Of a stretch of DNA of 64,000 nt, positions 1 through 13,500 are shown in pieces (the stretch's first letter is position 1; every line of letters begins with the position of its first letter). The stretch is from Eopsaltria australis (Eukaryota; Chordata; Aves; Passeriformes; Petroicidae): contig JAVTVJ010000047.1 of NCBI GenBank assembly GCA_034509425.1, positions 496,001 to 560,000 on the forward strand, written 5' to 3'. The position numbers and the translations under genes were made by a program. Under the pieces are notes generated by a model, which was not told where the DNA came from, did no database searches, and saw nothing but the letters and a program-made list of their open reading frames with translations.

Positions 1-479
1 GAACAACCTCAAGGCTCAAGTAGCAGCTATGGTACAGACTGCCCAGTCTCCGTTGGGTCAGGCTCAAGGCAATGAGAACACTGTGGAATTGAAAGCACCT
101 TCTTATTGGGCAAAGAGGAATAGCAACCACTATGTCTAAATCTTTGTAGATTCTGGAAGTTTCAGGTTATGATATTCTCCCAAGTGGGGTATCCAAAGAG
201 AGTTTGATACCCATCAATTTGTAGTGAAACCAAGTGATCCAACATGTAGAAATCTCTTGCTGGATCTGAAATTACCAGTTTGAGTCTCCACAGGAGAAGG
301 AAGCCACACTAGTGAAGCCTTGTACAGTCTCACATGTTTCTGTGCTCTGCATTACATGTGCCTTACAACAACTAAAAACATGGCAAGGACATGACGTGAC
401 GTCAAGACAGGATGTGCCACTGACCTTTCACACTGCCTGTGAGTGTAGCCATAACTGGCATGGACATCTCACTGGAGCT
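1..479. other. Unassigned sequence left of the first CR1 element
   Basis: I recognise no gene here. The + strand frame from base 1 stays open for about 45 codons and then stops near 138. Further short open pieces are interrupted by stops near 170 and 280. This could be a decayed piece of a mobile element, but no diagnostic motif is strong enough to name a family. Confidence 0.3.
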
Positions 480-1107
480 GGGCAGCCAGCAAGGCCAAGC
501 CTGTCCTGGGGGGCATCAGGCACAGCATCGCCAGCCGGGCAAGGGAGGGGATTGTCCTGCTCTGCTCTGCACTGGGGCAGCCTCACCTTGAGTGCTGGGG
601 GGAGTTCTGGGTGCCACAATATAAGAAAGACATTAAACTATTGGAGAGTGTCCAAAGGAGGGGAACATGGATGGTGAAGGACCTTGAGGGGAAGTCCTGT
701 GAGGAGTGGCTGAAGTCACTTGGTCTATTCAGCCTGGAGGAGACTGAGGGGAGACCTCATTGCAGTCTGCAACTTTCTTGTGAGGGGAAAAGGAGGGGCA
801 GGCACTGATCTCTTCACTTTCATGACCAATGACAGGACCTGAGAGAATAGCTTAAAACTGTGTCAGGGAAGGTGTAGATTAGACATTAGGAAAAGGTTCT
901 CCACTCAGAGGGTGGTTGGGAACTGGAAGAGGCTCCCCAGGGAAGTGGTCACAGCACCAATCCTGACAGAGTTCCAGGGACATTTGGAGAGTGCTCTCAG
1001 GCACGTGGTGTGAGATGGGACTTGGGATGTCCTGTGCAGGGCCAGAAGTTGGATCTGGGGGATACTGATGAGTCCTGTCCAGCTCAGCATATTCCATGAT
1101 TCTGTGA
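480..1107 (+). mobile_element. CR1 LINE, 5'-truncated 3' end
   Basis: This is the 3' end of a chicken-repeat-1 (CR1) non-LTR retrotransposon, the commonest interspersed repeat in birds. The translated part keeps the C-terminal tract of the CR1 reverse-transcriptase polyprotein. Around 600-760 it reads approximately as W-x-PQYKKDIKLLESVQRR, then a GLFSLEE motif. Next comes the typical CR1 3' region with 'attaggaaaaggttct' near 886 and 'ccccagggaagtggt' near 935. It ends in the CR1 tail 'attccatgattctgtga' at 1091-1107. The frame is degraded by stops and frameshifts, so the copy is dead. The 5' boundary is approximate, as expected for a 5'-truncated insertion. The subfamily is not determined. 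Confidence 0.85.
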
Positions 1108-4100
1108 ACTCAGAGAGGGATGTTTCACACTTTCCACTCCCAGTGACCCTGCAGGTCATGAGGGCTGACAGCCCCCAAGCCCTCTCACAATGGGCTTTCT
1201 TCCAGAATGTCACCAGCCGAGTCACTGCTATAATTCTGGCTGTTCTGCCACTTCTGACTTGCACAGGTAAGAGCACAGCTGACCTGCAGGTCTACAGACT
1301 TGTTCCCAGCCAACAGTTTCCAACTGTTCTTCTGAGAGGAAGATCTTGTTCGAGGGGTAGATTAATCATGCTGCAGCAGGATAGAAAGGAGCTCTTCTCC
1401 ACAGGCAAAGCCAGACCTCCTCACCAACTGTCAGTTCCCAGATATCGTTAGCTAAAATTTAGCCAACATATGCTGAAATTATCATGGCTGGTAGATTACA
1501 GTTGTCATCTAATCTATTCTGGATTTTAGTAGTTTGTCTTTGAAGAGTTCAACCAGTCTGCTATGCTGGGGAAATTCATGCGACTGAGGTAAGTCCATGC
1601 TCAGCAGCCCTTGTGTTCTTAATCAGTAAAAGCAAAGCTCTCCTGGAATCATTTAATTTCCTTAAAACGTCTTTTGTCAATATTATTCTCCTGCCTTTCT
1701 ATCCTGTAATCAATCAAATGAGTGACCTGCCCTTGATGAGTGGTCTGTCCCTGGCTCAGGTGGTGAGGCTCAATGCCTTTCCTGTGTCCGTCACACCAAA
1801 GTGGATTCAAAAGTCAGACAACTCCTCTCCTGAGTGTGCCTTGTGACATCTCTCATTTACTGATTTGACTCTCACACAAAGTCAACCGAGGCCTGTACTT
1901 GCATAAGCTCATGTAAGTTTCACTACAGTCAAAACTGTTCTCCAGTGCATGATCCACGGCTGTGCAAATTTCCTACAACATGCTATTGCCCTGCCTTGCA
2001 GGAACTGTACCTATTGCTGTGGCTGGGGTTTTTTTTCCAGTCTAATGGCTAACACTACCTCTGCCCTGGTGATAAACACCCTGTAAACAGGAAATAGAAG
2101 CCTTTGCCCTCTTGAAAATGGAAAGAGAGGTTGTATCAACCTGACAGGTTGTAACAAATGGCCTCAGAAAAGGTGCTAGCTGGAAATTAGTTTCCATTTC
2201 TACTGACAAAGGTGAATTTGAAAGTGCTAAGTTCTTCATAGCAGCTTCCATATGTTTACCCATATTTTGAGCCATTCAGTCCCCTCTGAGTATTGATTTT
2301 TTTCACCCTGGAATACTTCTGTTCTGCACAAACATGTTATCCAGAAACTGTTCCATACCAAGAGTCTTTATTCTTGCTTACAAACACTGAATTTCATAAT
2401 AAGTTACGGAAATATTTAAATCAGAAGGAGGAACTTCGTATAATTGCAAATGTCTCTCTTTACATTTTTTTCCTTCTTGCTCCTTCTAAGATAAGTGTTT
2501 CACATCTGGTCCTCAGCAAGTTTGTGGGCTGTGCTAGTACAATAAAGAATATTTTTTTCCCCTCAAACTGTAGCAAGCAGGAAAGAAAACACTGTCAACA
2601 GCTACAGACCCCCCAAGGAGGTTTAAGTACCACTGTGGGTAATTTTGCCTGAAGAAATTTATTGAGAAGCAAAGGCAATGCCTAAATACCATTTTATTTT
2701 TTCGTTGCTCATTTGAATAACATCAGCATAAACATCTCTCTTACGTGAGCCTTTTTTCTCCCTTCTGAGAGATTTGGGGGGGTCTGGGAGAGGCAGAAGG
2801 GAGCACTGTGTTGCTTTACACTGTGCAACATTCAGGCACACCACAGGATCTTTCCCTCTCAGCACAGTATGCAGCAAAAAATATCACTGTAATTATCATA
2901 GGGGAGTGAATAAGAGAGAGCTGCCTTAGCCAGATCTTGAAAATGTGCATCCCCCACAACGGGCTCGTGGGAATCTCACAGCACAAACAGCTCAAAGAGC
3001 ACTTGTCAGTCCTGGTGAGAGTGAGCCACTTGGAGCCTTTTCCTGAAGAGATTGCTGGGACTGAGCATGCAGCAGGAGAGCATTTTCTAGGCACAGAGCT
3101 GGGCTGCCACAGCATGCATGATGCTTACGTCCACCAAAGGCTTTACAGGTTGACATAAGAAGCAAATGGATTTGGAATGATTTCCCCTGTCTCTGAACCC
3201 AGCATGTTCAGCTATATCCCTGAAGTTTCACACCCCTCTTTTCCATCAAATCACATGGCACACAGCATCTCTTTGTTCCTAGAAAGGTTGTTACCATGTA
3301 GGGAGCAAACCCTAATACATCTGCACTCGTTCTTCACTGCTGCTAGCAGCAGTAATCATCACCCACTGTTGTCTTTTCAATTCTTCTTATCCTAGACGCA
3401 AAAGGAATCCAATCCTGCAAGGCAGGAAAAGTGTCCCTAAAGGGTTTGAGTGCTTCCATTATTCATCCAGCTGATCTAGACAGATATTTTTTATATTTAT
3501 TAAACAGAAAAAGCCACTTAGTGTCATTCAAGTGTGAGGATTCTCTTTGCTACTTGTTCAAATTGCATGTTCAAGCAAGAACTTTCTCCCATGTAGCCAG
3601 ATTCTTATGATTTTGCCTGGTAAAGAAGTCATAATCCTTTGCTACAATGGCTGGTCTGCTACCTTGGTAGTTATTACAAATTACATTTTGTTCAATTATA
3701 AGAAAAAGCAACTTTCAGTACACCTCAGAGGAATAAAAGGTGCCTACACTGCTCAATCAGAAAAAGGCATGGCACAGACTTCTGCTCAGGGTGGTCACTT
3801 TACTGGAGAATTTGACTCTGGAAATTTAAGGGCATGTTCTGGACAAAATTTGAGGGAAGAATAATTTGCCAAAGATTCTTTTCAGAAAAGAGGCTGCTTT
3901 TGTTTTGTGTAAATCATTATCATCATAATCTCTCAGCATAACAATTATGAGATCAATAGTGCCACAGAAGCCAGCACTGGGTAATGTTCATATTGCAGCT
4001 TACCTTAAATGCTCTCAAGGTGCATCCACACCGGTGCTGCAGTTCACATCAAGAATGCACACTGCAGCCACCCACTTCTTATGCACATGATAAAGTGGGT

Positions 4101-7100
4101 CTCAGGGGATACAAACTGGATCAATCAAATAAAGATTAGAAGAAGGATTCATTGGGACATGCCTGTCCCTCCCTACCACTGTCAGCACCAAAAGGACCAA
4201 CACTGAAAGCAACACTGGTGTACATAAATGTCCTTAGCCTGCTAAGGGGAACAAGGAATTAGGATCACAATTGTATTTCTGCCCCACAGTTACTGGGATC
4301 AAAGTGTAGTCCAGTAAGCATAGGGAGGGATGGGACTGCTTTATCCTTGACATGGCCACAGAAGGGAAAGGTTTCTAAAGATACTAACCTGTCCAAACTG
4401 CTGTGTCTGTATTAGGAGAGACAATCCCACCACCTTTCTGTGTCCTTGGATTGCAGGGACAGACTGGTTCACATATAGACGTCTGGAACTAGGCCAGATA
4501 ATTTCTGTCTTTTATGGCCAGGTATGTGCAAAGATGAGAGGACAGCCTGACTTTAAGAGTCAGACATACCTACGAACACATTTCTCTAGAAAAGGCACAG
4601 GGTCTGATAGACAGGGACAACCTCAGCCATAGAGCCAATGCAGCTGGAAGTGCTCAGGGCCCATAAGAGCCTGGGGCTCCTCACATCACAGGATGGGTAA
4701 TGCCTGTAGTGGCCTCCATCCTGACTCAGGTGTTGTCTAGTAAGAGGTAGGAGGTACCTTGACTGCAGGCCAGCAGTAAACACGTGAGCAGGAGGCTTCT
4801 GGCAGGAATGGGCTTCAAGAAAATGCAGACAAGTTCTGTTGAGTGGAAGGGGCAGATTGATTCAACAACCTTGAAAAGTATGTGTTTCCTGGTGAATGTA
4901 AGCTAGCACTGGAGCTGTGAGTTGGCCTCTGTCTGCCTCAAGTCATTAAATGAAATAGGCTTGATTTTGAAAAACAGCAGTGTAGTGCACCAGAAACCTT
5001 GGGCTGTTGGGCAGGATGGCTTTTTGTGTTGGTTTGAGCCTCTCAGTTGGACAGAGATGCATCCTGGGAAAGCTCCCTTATTGTTCTGTATTGTTTAGGA
5101 TGACATGTTTAAATAGCAGAAAATTAAGTGGATTTCATTCAAAGAAAGCTGTGAGCATCTGCCACAAATCCTCCCAGCAATGCAGCACCACTCAGAAATG
5201 GCAAATTTACCCCTGGATGTACTGGGGCAATTTTTTCCACTTTCCAATTATTTCCCTTTCAGATGTGCCACTGCTGGTCTGTGCTCACCTGTCCCTCTGC
5301 AGATTGTACCCACAAGGTGTCTCAGGCTTCCCTCCCAAATGAAGGATCATGCTGTGACAGTCTGGGGCAGCTGGAGGGGCTGCCACCAGCCAGGCTGCCT
5401 GCACAGGGACAGGGCAGAGCATCTCTGCTGCCATGGAGAGCTGTGACACAGGTGAATGTATCAGACAGTCACTTATTTTTCACCTAGTGCAATAGGCTGT
5501 CACATACGTGTCTCAAGGTCACCAGTGTCCCACTCCACCTGATGCATCTCATCAGAGGAGAGAGCTGAGGAATTCTGCTGTGATTAATAACCTTATCTAG
5601 CCCCTTGGGCTTATTTTTTCCCTCCATTTTTAATTTTATGTTCTGCTTACCAGCTGCTCTTGCTCATTAAAAAAACAAACCCTCTCTAGTTCTCATTAGC
5701 ACCATATGTCTGCTGGTTATTTGAGAAATGAACACAAAATATATTTAAAGGATTAGTCAAACCATCATAGGCAAAAGATTGAAAGACGAAAAGCTAAGGA
5801 GATGCCATTAGACTCTGTCTTCTTGCTGCTACACTTGCTGGCCCCAGCTAAACTCAACACAACATCCCACCACAATCCTCCCCCCCTGCTCCACTTGTGC
5901 CTCCACAGCCACAGTGAAATTACAGCCATGTCTTTGGCTCTCATTTAATCCCCAACAGAGGTTTTTCTCCTCCTCACTCCTTCTTCAGGGAAGTTACCAG
6001 TGACTAAAAACTGGCTTTCAAATGGGACCCAAGAACCAGTGTTCACTGGAGACAGTTGTTTCTAAGACATTTGCAAAATTTCTCAGGGCTGCTCTGAAGC
6101 ATTTGGAAACCTGTGCAGCACAAAACAGAGCCAGCTGCTATTCTTTGCTTTCCCCCCTTACAACCCTCAGCATGTGCTGTCTGAAGCACCCTTCTTCTGG
6201 AATCTCTCTATCGTTCCACAACCAAACATATTTATTTAATTTAAACTGTGAACACAGATAATCAGTTTTCTTTGAGATATAATAAGGCAAAAAGTCCAAC
6301 CTATATCTCTCTCTCCAAGAGATTCTGTTGTGCAACAAATCCTGTTCCAGTATTTATAAATTCAGCCTGCATCCTGATACTCCGATTGGTAAAGGAGAAT
6401 ATAAACAGCCGAGAATTTGGCTTGTCTTAATGCTCTGCACTTCTTCTGAGAGTGTGACATCTCATCTGATGTGCATTACCTCCAGCAACACACGATCCCT
6501 TGGCAAAATGAACGTGTCCAGATTTCTTAGACAATCTATTACCATCAGACCCAGAAGCAGCAGAGCTGCTGAGTGACGCTTTTACAGCACTGGCATTGAA
6601 ATTCATTGTTTAATGCAGACCTGCAAATGGCTACACTGACAGGAATGAAAATCTGTATGTTTATATATAGATTCATAGAAAAATTTTCATATGACAAACT
6701 ATATATTTCGTCTGGCAATTTAACCTGTAATATGAACAGCATAACCAATGAGGATCCTTTGGTTTTTTGTTTATTGTTTTTCCATAGGAAAAAAATAGCA
6801 AGCGATTAATAGCTTGAGAAGATACTTCCTGCCCAGAGGATACAGGGAACAGTAATGGCTCTAACTGGATCTTCTGCAACAGAAAATCTTGTTTAGAGTA
6901 ATAACAAAAACTTGCAGTTTCTCCTAAGAGGCTGAGCCTATGCTGAAGGTGGGTTATTTTTGTTTCTCCCTAAAGCACACCTGGAAAAAACTGAAGCATA
7001 TGAGTCACTAAAGATAAAGCATAAAAATGTTGAAAAGGAAGGAAAAAATCCAGTTCTTCTGATCACTCACTCAGCATGCTGCACAGAGGACTTCTTACAA

Positions 7101-8271
7101 TCCATTACAGGAAATTTATGTAGTAGATGGATGGTAATAGTTTAGGAGACTGGACAAAAGCAGTACGGTAGAAATTGCTTGCAGTGGGTGCTGCATGATT
7201 AATACAATGTTCACACTGGCCATAGGGGAAATTATAATATTTGGGTTTAATGGTTTATAGCATCAAATCTTCCTAAGGTTCACATAAAAAATATTTAATA
7301 GCTGGCTTGATTGATGTGAGGGAAAACTCCAAGTGCAATTTAATTATATTCAAAATATTTCAGACCATGTATTTAATTTCTTAGATATATGATTTTTTTT
7401 TATTGTTCCTACTACTCTCAGCAAGGTTTCACTAACCCTGCTTCAGCCCAAGGGTAGAGACCTCTGACTCCTAGAGCTGACAGTGGGTGCCAGATCCATG
7501 CAAATATACGGCTGCACCCAGGCTTCCCTGGGCACTGCACCAGGGCCAGTTTTGCCTGCAGTGGGTCCAGGGGGCAAGAAGCACCCCAGGACTGTGCTGC
7601 ACATCCAATCACCCACCCCTGCTCCTGACTTCCTACTGATCCTGGGGCTCTCTGTGCATCCTGGGGAGCCAAACTCACCAGAACATCAGGCTCACCAGTC
7701 TGAGCCCCAGCATCACCCATGGCCCCAGCTGAGCTCTGTGGGTGCTCTGGGCTAACTAAGAATTTCATCATGGGCAGAAAGGCCACGTACACTTTACCTT
7801 ATTACTCCTCTTAACAAAAGGATTGTTGCTTGCAAGAGGGAAAGGAACACTATGTGGTGACAGCTGTTGGTTTTTTAAAAATAAGCGTGTTTAGGGATTG
7901 AATTTTAGAGATTGTAATTTGATCTGGTTGGGGAAAACTGATAATTGGTAGAATGTGTTGAATAACTGTAGCATTAAGAACAGAAGTAGTTGACTTATGG
8001 CTCTCACTTAGTACCAAGAGATCTGTCTGCACTCTGTTGCTCTCAAAAGTGCATCTGTTGATTCCTCCATGGGCAAACTGTGATGCAAAAGAAAGTATGT
8101 TTTCAGTTTTTTGTTTCTCAGGCCCAGATTCTCAAGGGTCTCTAAGAATTACTAACTCTGCTCTGGATCACTGGGGACAGGGAGTCTCTGTTTTTGTATA
8201 GTTGAGACACGGCATTTTATGACCAATTTAAGTTTCTGAGCAGTTGTCAATTAAGTGTTGTCTCTTTTTCA
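1108..8271. other. Intergenic, no gene recognised
   Basis: About 7.2 kb of moderately AT-rich DNA. The open frames are all short (about 127 codons or fewer), often start at non-ATG codons and show no recognisable domain. No CR1 tail or LTR edge was recognised. The stretch 5,340-5,450 and the stretch 7,440-7,760 are more GC-rich than their surroundings but do not read as known genes. Confidence 0.5.
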
Positions 8272-8337
8272 TTCCCTTCCCTTCCCTTCCCTTCCCTTCC
8301 CTTCCCTTCCCTTCCCTTCCCTTCCCTTCCCTTCCCT
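8272..8337. repeat. (TTCCC)n pentanucleotide microsatellite
   Basis: About 13 near-perfect copies of TTCCC form a 66-bp uninterrupted pyrimidine run on the + strand (a purine run on the minus strand). Such mirror-like polypyrimidine tracts can form triplex DNA in vitro. No function is implied here. The 66-aa open frame crossing it encodes a reiterated P-S-L-P-F peptide and is an artefact of the repeat. Confidence 0.97.
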
Positions 8338-10424
8338 CAGAGCTTTTGACACAACCATTTCACTCTCCCAGGAGAATAAAAACCTGTACCATGGTGCATT
8401 TCCAGACACCCACATCTTAGAGAAATTCTTCCTTTACCCATCTTTGGAAAAATGAAGGGCACTTGGGATGAAACTGGCAATGAAAGGCACCGAGTGTACC
8501 AAAGCAGTATAAATCTGATATTAGAACACAGATTAAATTCCACTATTATCATGTGTCAACAGATTTACAGGAGTTTGTAAATTATGCTGGTGTAGATGCA
8601 GTTATGGAAGGAACTGTTCTGTCTTTTTTAAATGCTCTTTCAAATTGACATGAAGCCAGTTGAAAATAATACAATAGAACACAAAGATAATGCATCTTCC
8701 AGGGGTTGCTGTGCTCAGAGGTGGCTTGGGATCTTTTCTAAAAAGCTGCCCACTTCTCAGGAGGCATGGGTGAGGACTTTGCATGGATTTCTGCTGGGAT
8801 TCTTGCACAATTGCAAACATCCAGGCAAGACTGCAAGATGCTGTTATGATTCCATTTGTATGACACTGATGGAGAGGGGGCATTAGCATATGAAATCATT
8901 CCTTCAAAATGTAAACAAAGAGCAGAGTGCCCCTTGGTACCCATACTAATAGGCCAGTTCAGCACAACACTGGCAGTTTACTTTCTGAACTTGCTGGTCA
9001 TCCAAAATCTTTTCATTATGTTCTTTAAAAAATAGACGAAAAGAGCTTTTCTCCAGAGAAAGTCAGACCACTTCAAAAGAGTTTGTTTATTATGGTCCTG
9101 CAAATTTTACTATTTATTTCTGATACTCAAATTATCACAAACAGCTAGTTAGTGTGAAAATTAAGGCAAGCACCAAATGAATGTCTGAACACACAGATTT
9201 GTGGTTTTGCACAGTTAATTTAATCCCTTACCTGGATTTGGCAATGCAAGGGAACCTGTGGCATAAAGCAGAAGCTAGTTTATTCTGCTGAGGTACAGGT
9301 TAATGCTGGGGTGAAGCTGAGAATGCAGATGTAAGGTCTCACATTCTCTCATGTTGTTCCTGTAAATCCCTGATGACCTTCCTCACAATGCACAGGCAAG
9401 GAAGAGATCTCAGCACAAAGAGTCTGGGTCAGGGACAGCAGGAGATTGATTTCAGTCTGCCTCTGATTAGACTGCCCTATTTTCTGCACCTTCCACTCAA
9501 ACCACTCCTTGGCATGAGCAGGTATTTGTTGTAAAAGGCTTACTTGGCACATAATGGTTAACTTTAAAGGAAAATGGCACCTCTGGCAGCAAATCATCCT
9601 TCTGGAAAACTGACCAGTCTATCTACTGACACCTTAGTGGTGCTAATTTAATTTAATAAGATAATTTTACATTTCTGTAGCTCCCATAGGTGTCAAGCTC
9701 AGTGCAGTGACAGGCAGTACACCCAATCAGCCTTTTTGCATGTGCCTCTGCTTGATGCATGTGTCTAAACTGGGGAATTCCAACACAACAATTGATGACT
9801 GCAGCAAGATTAAATGAGATCCCACTCCTGCTCACTAATCCAGAGAGTTTAAGTCCTTTAGTGAACAGCGGGTTTCCTCACCTCACCACGAACACCACCG
9901 TTCCTATGGAATATTCTTGTTCTCCTCCTCAAGCCTGGCAATCTGTGTTCAGCCAGAGCCTTTCAGAGAAATATCCTGCTGATATTGGGAGTCCTCCAGA
10001 GGCAAAGACCCTGTTCCTTCCCTGGCTGCCTGCTTCAACAGCTATTCATGTCAAGTTTATATCAGCACCTTATTTTTCCTACTCAAATTTTCCATATTGA
10101 GCATCCAGCTACTGTAACTCACCATACCTTCCTCCTGTCCTGAGCTTAACGAGCTGTTCACTAACTGATATTTTCTTCCTGTCAAGGTTTTCAGGTCACA
10201 ATCAAACAATATTTCAGTTTTCTTTCCAGCAGTCTGAACATCCCCAAACCTTTGAAACTCTCACATTTCAGCATTTCCTTTACATATTATATCCTTTTTT
10301 TGGGTGTTTTCTGTGTTTTCAGTGGCCTTTCTACATCCCTTATAAAGCCCATGCTTTAGGATGCAGCATGCCCCTCCCCAAAAGCACCTTCAGAGACTAA
10401 AAGGACAGCAGAAGATCCTGGCTC
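8338..10424. other. Intergenic, no gene recognised
   Basis: No coding exon, RNA gene or repeat family could be supported in this 2.1-kb stretch. The open frames are 113 codons or fewer and have no recognisable motifs. Confidence 0.5.
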
Positions 10425-10565
10425 AGATGACTACTACCCTCATAGTCAAGAATTTCTTCCTAATATGTAGTATAAACCTACCCCCCTTCACTCTAAATCC
10501 ATTACTTGTCCTCTCACTACATGCCCTTGTAAAAGGTTCCTCTCCAGCTTTCTTGTAAGATTTTG
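10425..10565 (-). mobile_element. CR1 LINE fragment
   Basis: The + strand reads as the reverse complement of the CR1 3' region. 'caagaatttcttcctaatat' at about 10,447 is followed by a C/T-rich segment, then 'actacatgcccttgtaaaag' near 10,518 and 'tctccagctttcttgtaaga' near 10,541. These phrases occur in this order in reversed CR1 elements across birds. Both ends are lost, so the fragment is old and its exact limits are approximate. Confidence 0.8.
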
Positions 10566-13500
10566 CAGGAGTCATGTACCTTGTGCATTGTCAGTGTCTG
10601 TGGTAGCACGTGACTCATGCTATCAGCTGAAACAAAGCAAACCACTTCAAGACACATCAGGGATTTTGAAGAACACTGTTTGCACACCGTGTTGGTACAT
10701 CCTCTTTCATGATCCCCCGTTCCCAGCTGGAAGCACAGCAGAAGCAATACCGCTCTGGGCTGGGAAGTTAGATGTTTGCTGCTTTTCTTCTGTCCATTTA
10801 GACAGCCGGTGTTCATACATTGACAAGGCAGCTCACAGGTCACAACTGTGCTCTGCACTCAGAGTCATTGCTGACAAGTGAATCCCTTCATTTGAGACAG
10901 CTGTTGCCATCCAATGCTCCTCTCCTCAAAATGCCACTGTGTGGGGGTGAAGGCAACAACCTGCCAGAGGCAAGACAGCACAGAGATGCTCCTGCAGGTA
11001 AGGCAGATTTTCAGGGGGTTTCTTGCACTTCCCAGCAACCCATTCTCCTCCTTGCCTGCAACAGCATGCAAAAGGCAACTTCTGCCTTTGGAGACCTTTC
11101 ACTTTTGCTGTACCTTGCTGAGTTCAGATGAATCTCACGGTCTCAGTGCTCCACATGGTGACCAATGGCTGGACCGCTGCCTGTGTTGGCACACAGCCAT
11201 CATCCACATGATTCAGGGCTCCGAGAGACAGAGCAAAGAGGGTGCAGGGTGATGGATGGCACATCTCAAACTCCAGTGATGGGTAAATGATTCCTTTTCT
11301 ACAAGTGCTTAAAAGGACTGGGAGTACACCAAGCAGTACTTCTTTTGAAGACAGCCCAGAGGTGATTCTCAGGGTCCACAAGAGAAAAATGCTGTAGGAA
11401 AGCACCCTCATGGTGAATGACAGCAAGAGCTCATGGAATCTCCTCAATAGAAGTCCAGAAAAAGTATCCAGGCTTTAAAGTATCCCCAAATCAAGCTCTA
11501 AGTCAAAGCTAAGTCAAAGCTGGTCCTTGACTCACAGGCATTCTGCAAAGACACATATGGTGTCAAATCAAAAGCTGGTCATAAAAGCAATATTCACTTC
11601 AGACTGCAACATCACAGTAAATAGTCATCTAAGCTGCTGTTATGCGGCTCTAAACATCTCTTTCCCAAAGTGTTGGATTCCTAGGGGCCTTTGTCCTTTA
11701 ATCTAAGGTGAAATTGGACTTCTTTGTGGTTGATGTTGCTACAAAGAAGGAAAATATACCTTCTGAACACTCTGGAAGTTCTTCATGTGTTAGGTGAGCC
11801 CCAGCATGTCTAGGGACTTTAAGGAAGCTGAAAAGTGCTGCAGGCTATGACTGGTTTTGTTGTGGGGACAGTGAACTTCCCTTCTAAGGTGGCTCAGGGT
11901 TTTACTTTCCACTCTTTTTACATCTGAAAAATCTGAGTAGGACTCCTCACCAGATCTGGAAGATCTCTGCAGCCCTGTGCCCTGTGAGAGCTGGTTGCAT
12001 TGCCTCACCTCAGACGAAATTGTCATCCATCTTTGGCCATTTGGATCAGCCAAAGGAGGAATCTGACTTGCAGCTTACCTGATTAATAGGTTGTTCTTCA
12101 TAGGTAGCTCTAAAACTTGAAAGGGAGACATTGGTATTTGCACCTTGGTCTGCATGCCTCTGGTCTTTAGTAAGGATTTAACTTCTACTTGTGGAATTTT
12201 GTGATGCTTTTTCCTTTCTCTCACAATCCCAGGAGGTGGCCTGCACTTGCAGGAATGCTAGAGAAGCATTTTCTTTCTGCAGAGCTGTCTGTTCCTTGTT
12301 TAATTGGGGTACATATCCTACATGACAGTGGCTCCTCTTATTTAATGCTCTCTAGCAGAAATTGGGAGAAAGGTTCATAAGAACATGTCTCAGAGACCCT
12401 CTTTTCATCAGAAATATCACAAAGCCATCAAAGTCCATGGCTGTGGCCTGCCTTTGCCTGCATCCAGAGGTGATGCTGGCAGGCAGTGCCATTCCTGGCT
12501 GGTGCATCACTCCCAGTACAGCAGAGAGCCTGGCTCTCCATGTCACCACCAGTGTGATGCTGCTCCTGCAGCATCACTGTCAGTGCTGAAATCAAGGACA
12601 CAGCTTCCAGGGCTAATGGAAACAGGACGCTTGTCATGTTGGTATATGAAATACGTTCTAATTAAATTACATCATTGTATTACTGTTCTTTATTCATCTC
12701 ATGAAGCTTAGTTCCTCAAAGGACAATTATAATGGAGACTGCATACTATAAATATCTATGCAAAAAGACCACAGGTCTCCTTGGGAAGAGGAGTTTAAAC
12801 TATTATTGCCTATTCACTCCTGTTTTTCCTGCAGCTTTTATGCCATAATTTATTCCACTGATGTGCTGGACATCATCAAAGACATTGCCTCACTACCCAC
12901 CATTGCCTATCCATGTTATTCCTGTATTGATTGGCTTTTGAGATCAGGATGGTTTCTCACAGTGGGAACACATATAACATATCCAACAATGCTACCTGCA
13001 GCTACCTTCTGACACCTGTACCTCAGGAACATGCACCCAGATTAGCCCAGTGTAAAGGGGCAGAAGCAGAGCAGGAGGAAGCTTGTTGGAAGTGATAAAC
13101 ACCGCTTCAGAGACTCACACTGTTCCAGAGTATGGATCAGACTCAAACAGCTTAGACTCCAATACAACCTCTGGGCTCACCTGCTGAGGTCCTGCACAGG
13201 TGGTGAAGGAGCCTTTCTCCTGCTGCAATAGCTCACAAGCATCCAGTCGGTCCCACCACAGCAGTCCCCATCTTCTACCTGGTCAGGGATTGCTCTTTGC
13301 CATCCCTCCTTCCATGCAACACAGAGCTTGGGATATTGCCTCAAGAGACATTTTCCCTTCCTCCTACCTGATGCTGTGTAGTGGGCTCAGCTCCTCCATC
13401 AATCCCTTCACCTGGGGGTTCAACAGGTTGAACATAACCCTGGCAGAGATGTGTAGATCATCCCTGTAGAGTTCCCAACCAGCTCTAGGATAGCCTGACC

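Noticed and set aside
1..300. VDSGS string near 148, reminiscent of a retroviral-type protease active site
   Set aside because: A three-to-five residue match in a frame with nearby stops and no other retroelement domain is not enough to call an element.
5340..5450. VTVWGSW-like peptide resembling the start of a VMO1 exon 1
   Set aside because: Only a few residues resemble VMO1. The VPNGG context, the cysteine and the phase-0 splice donor are missing.
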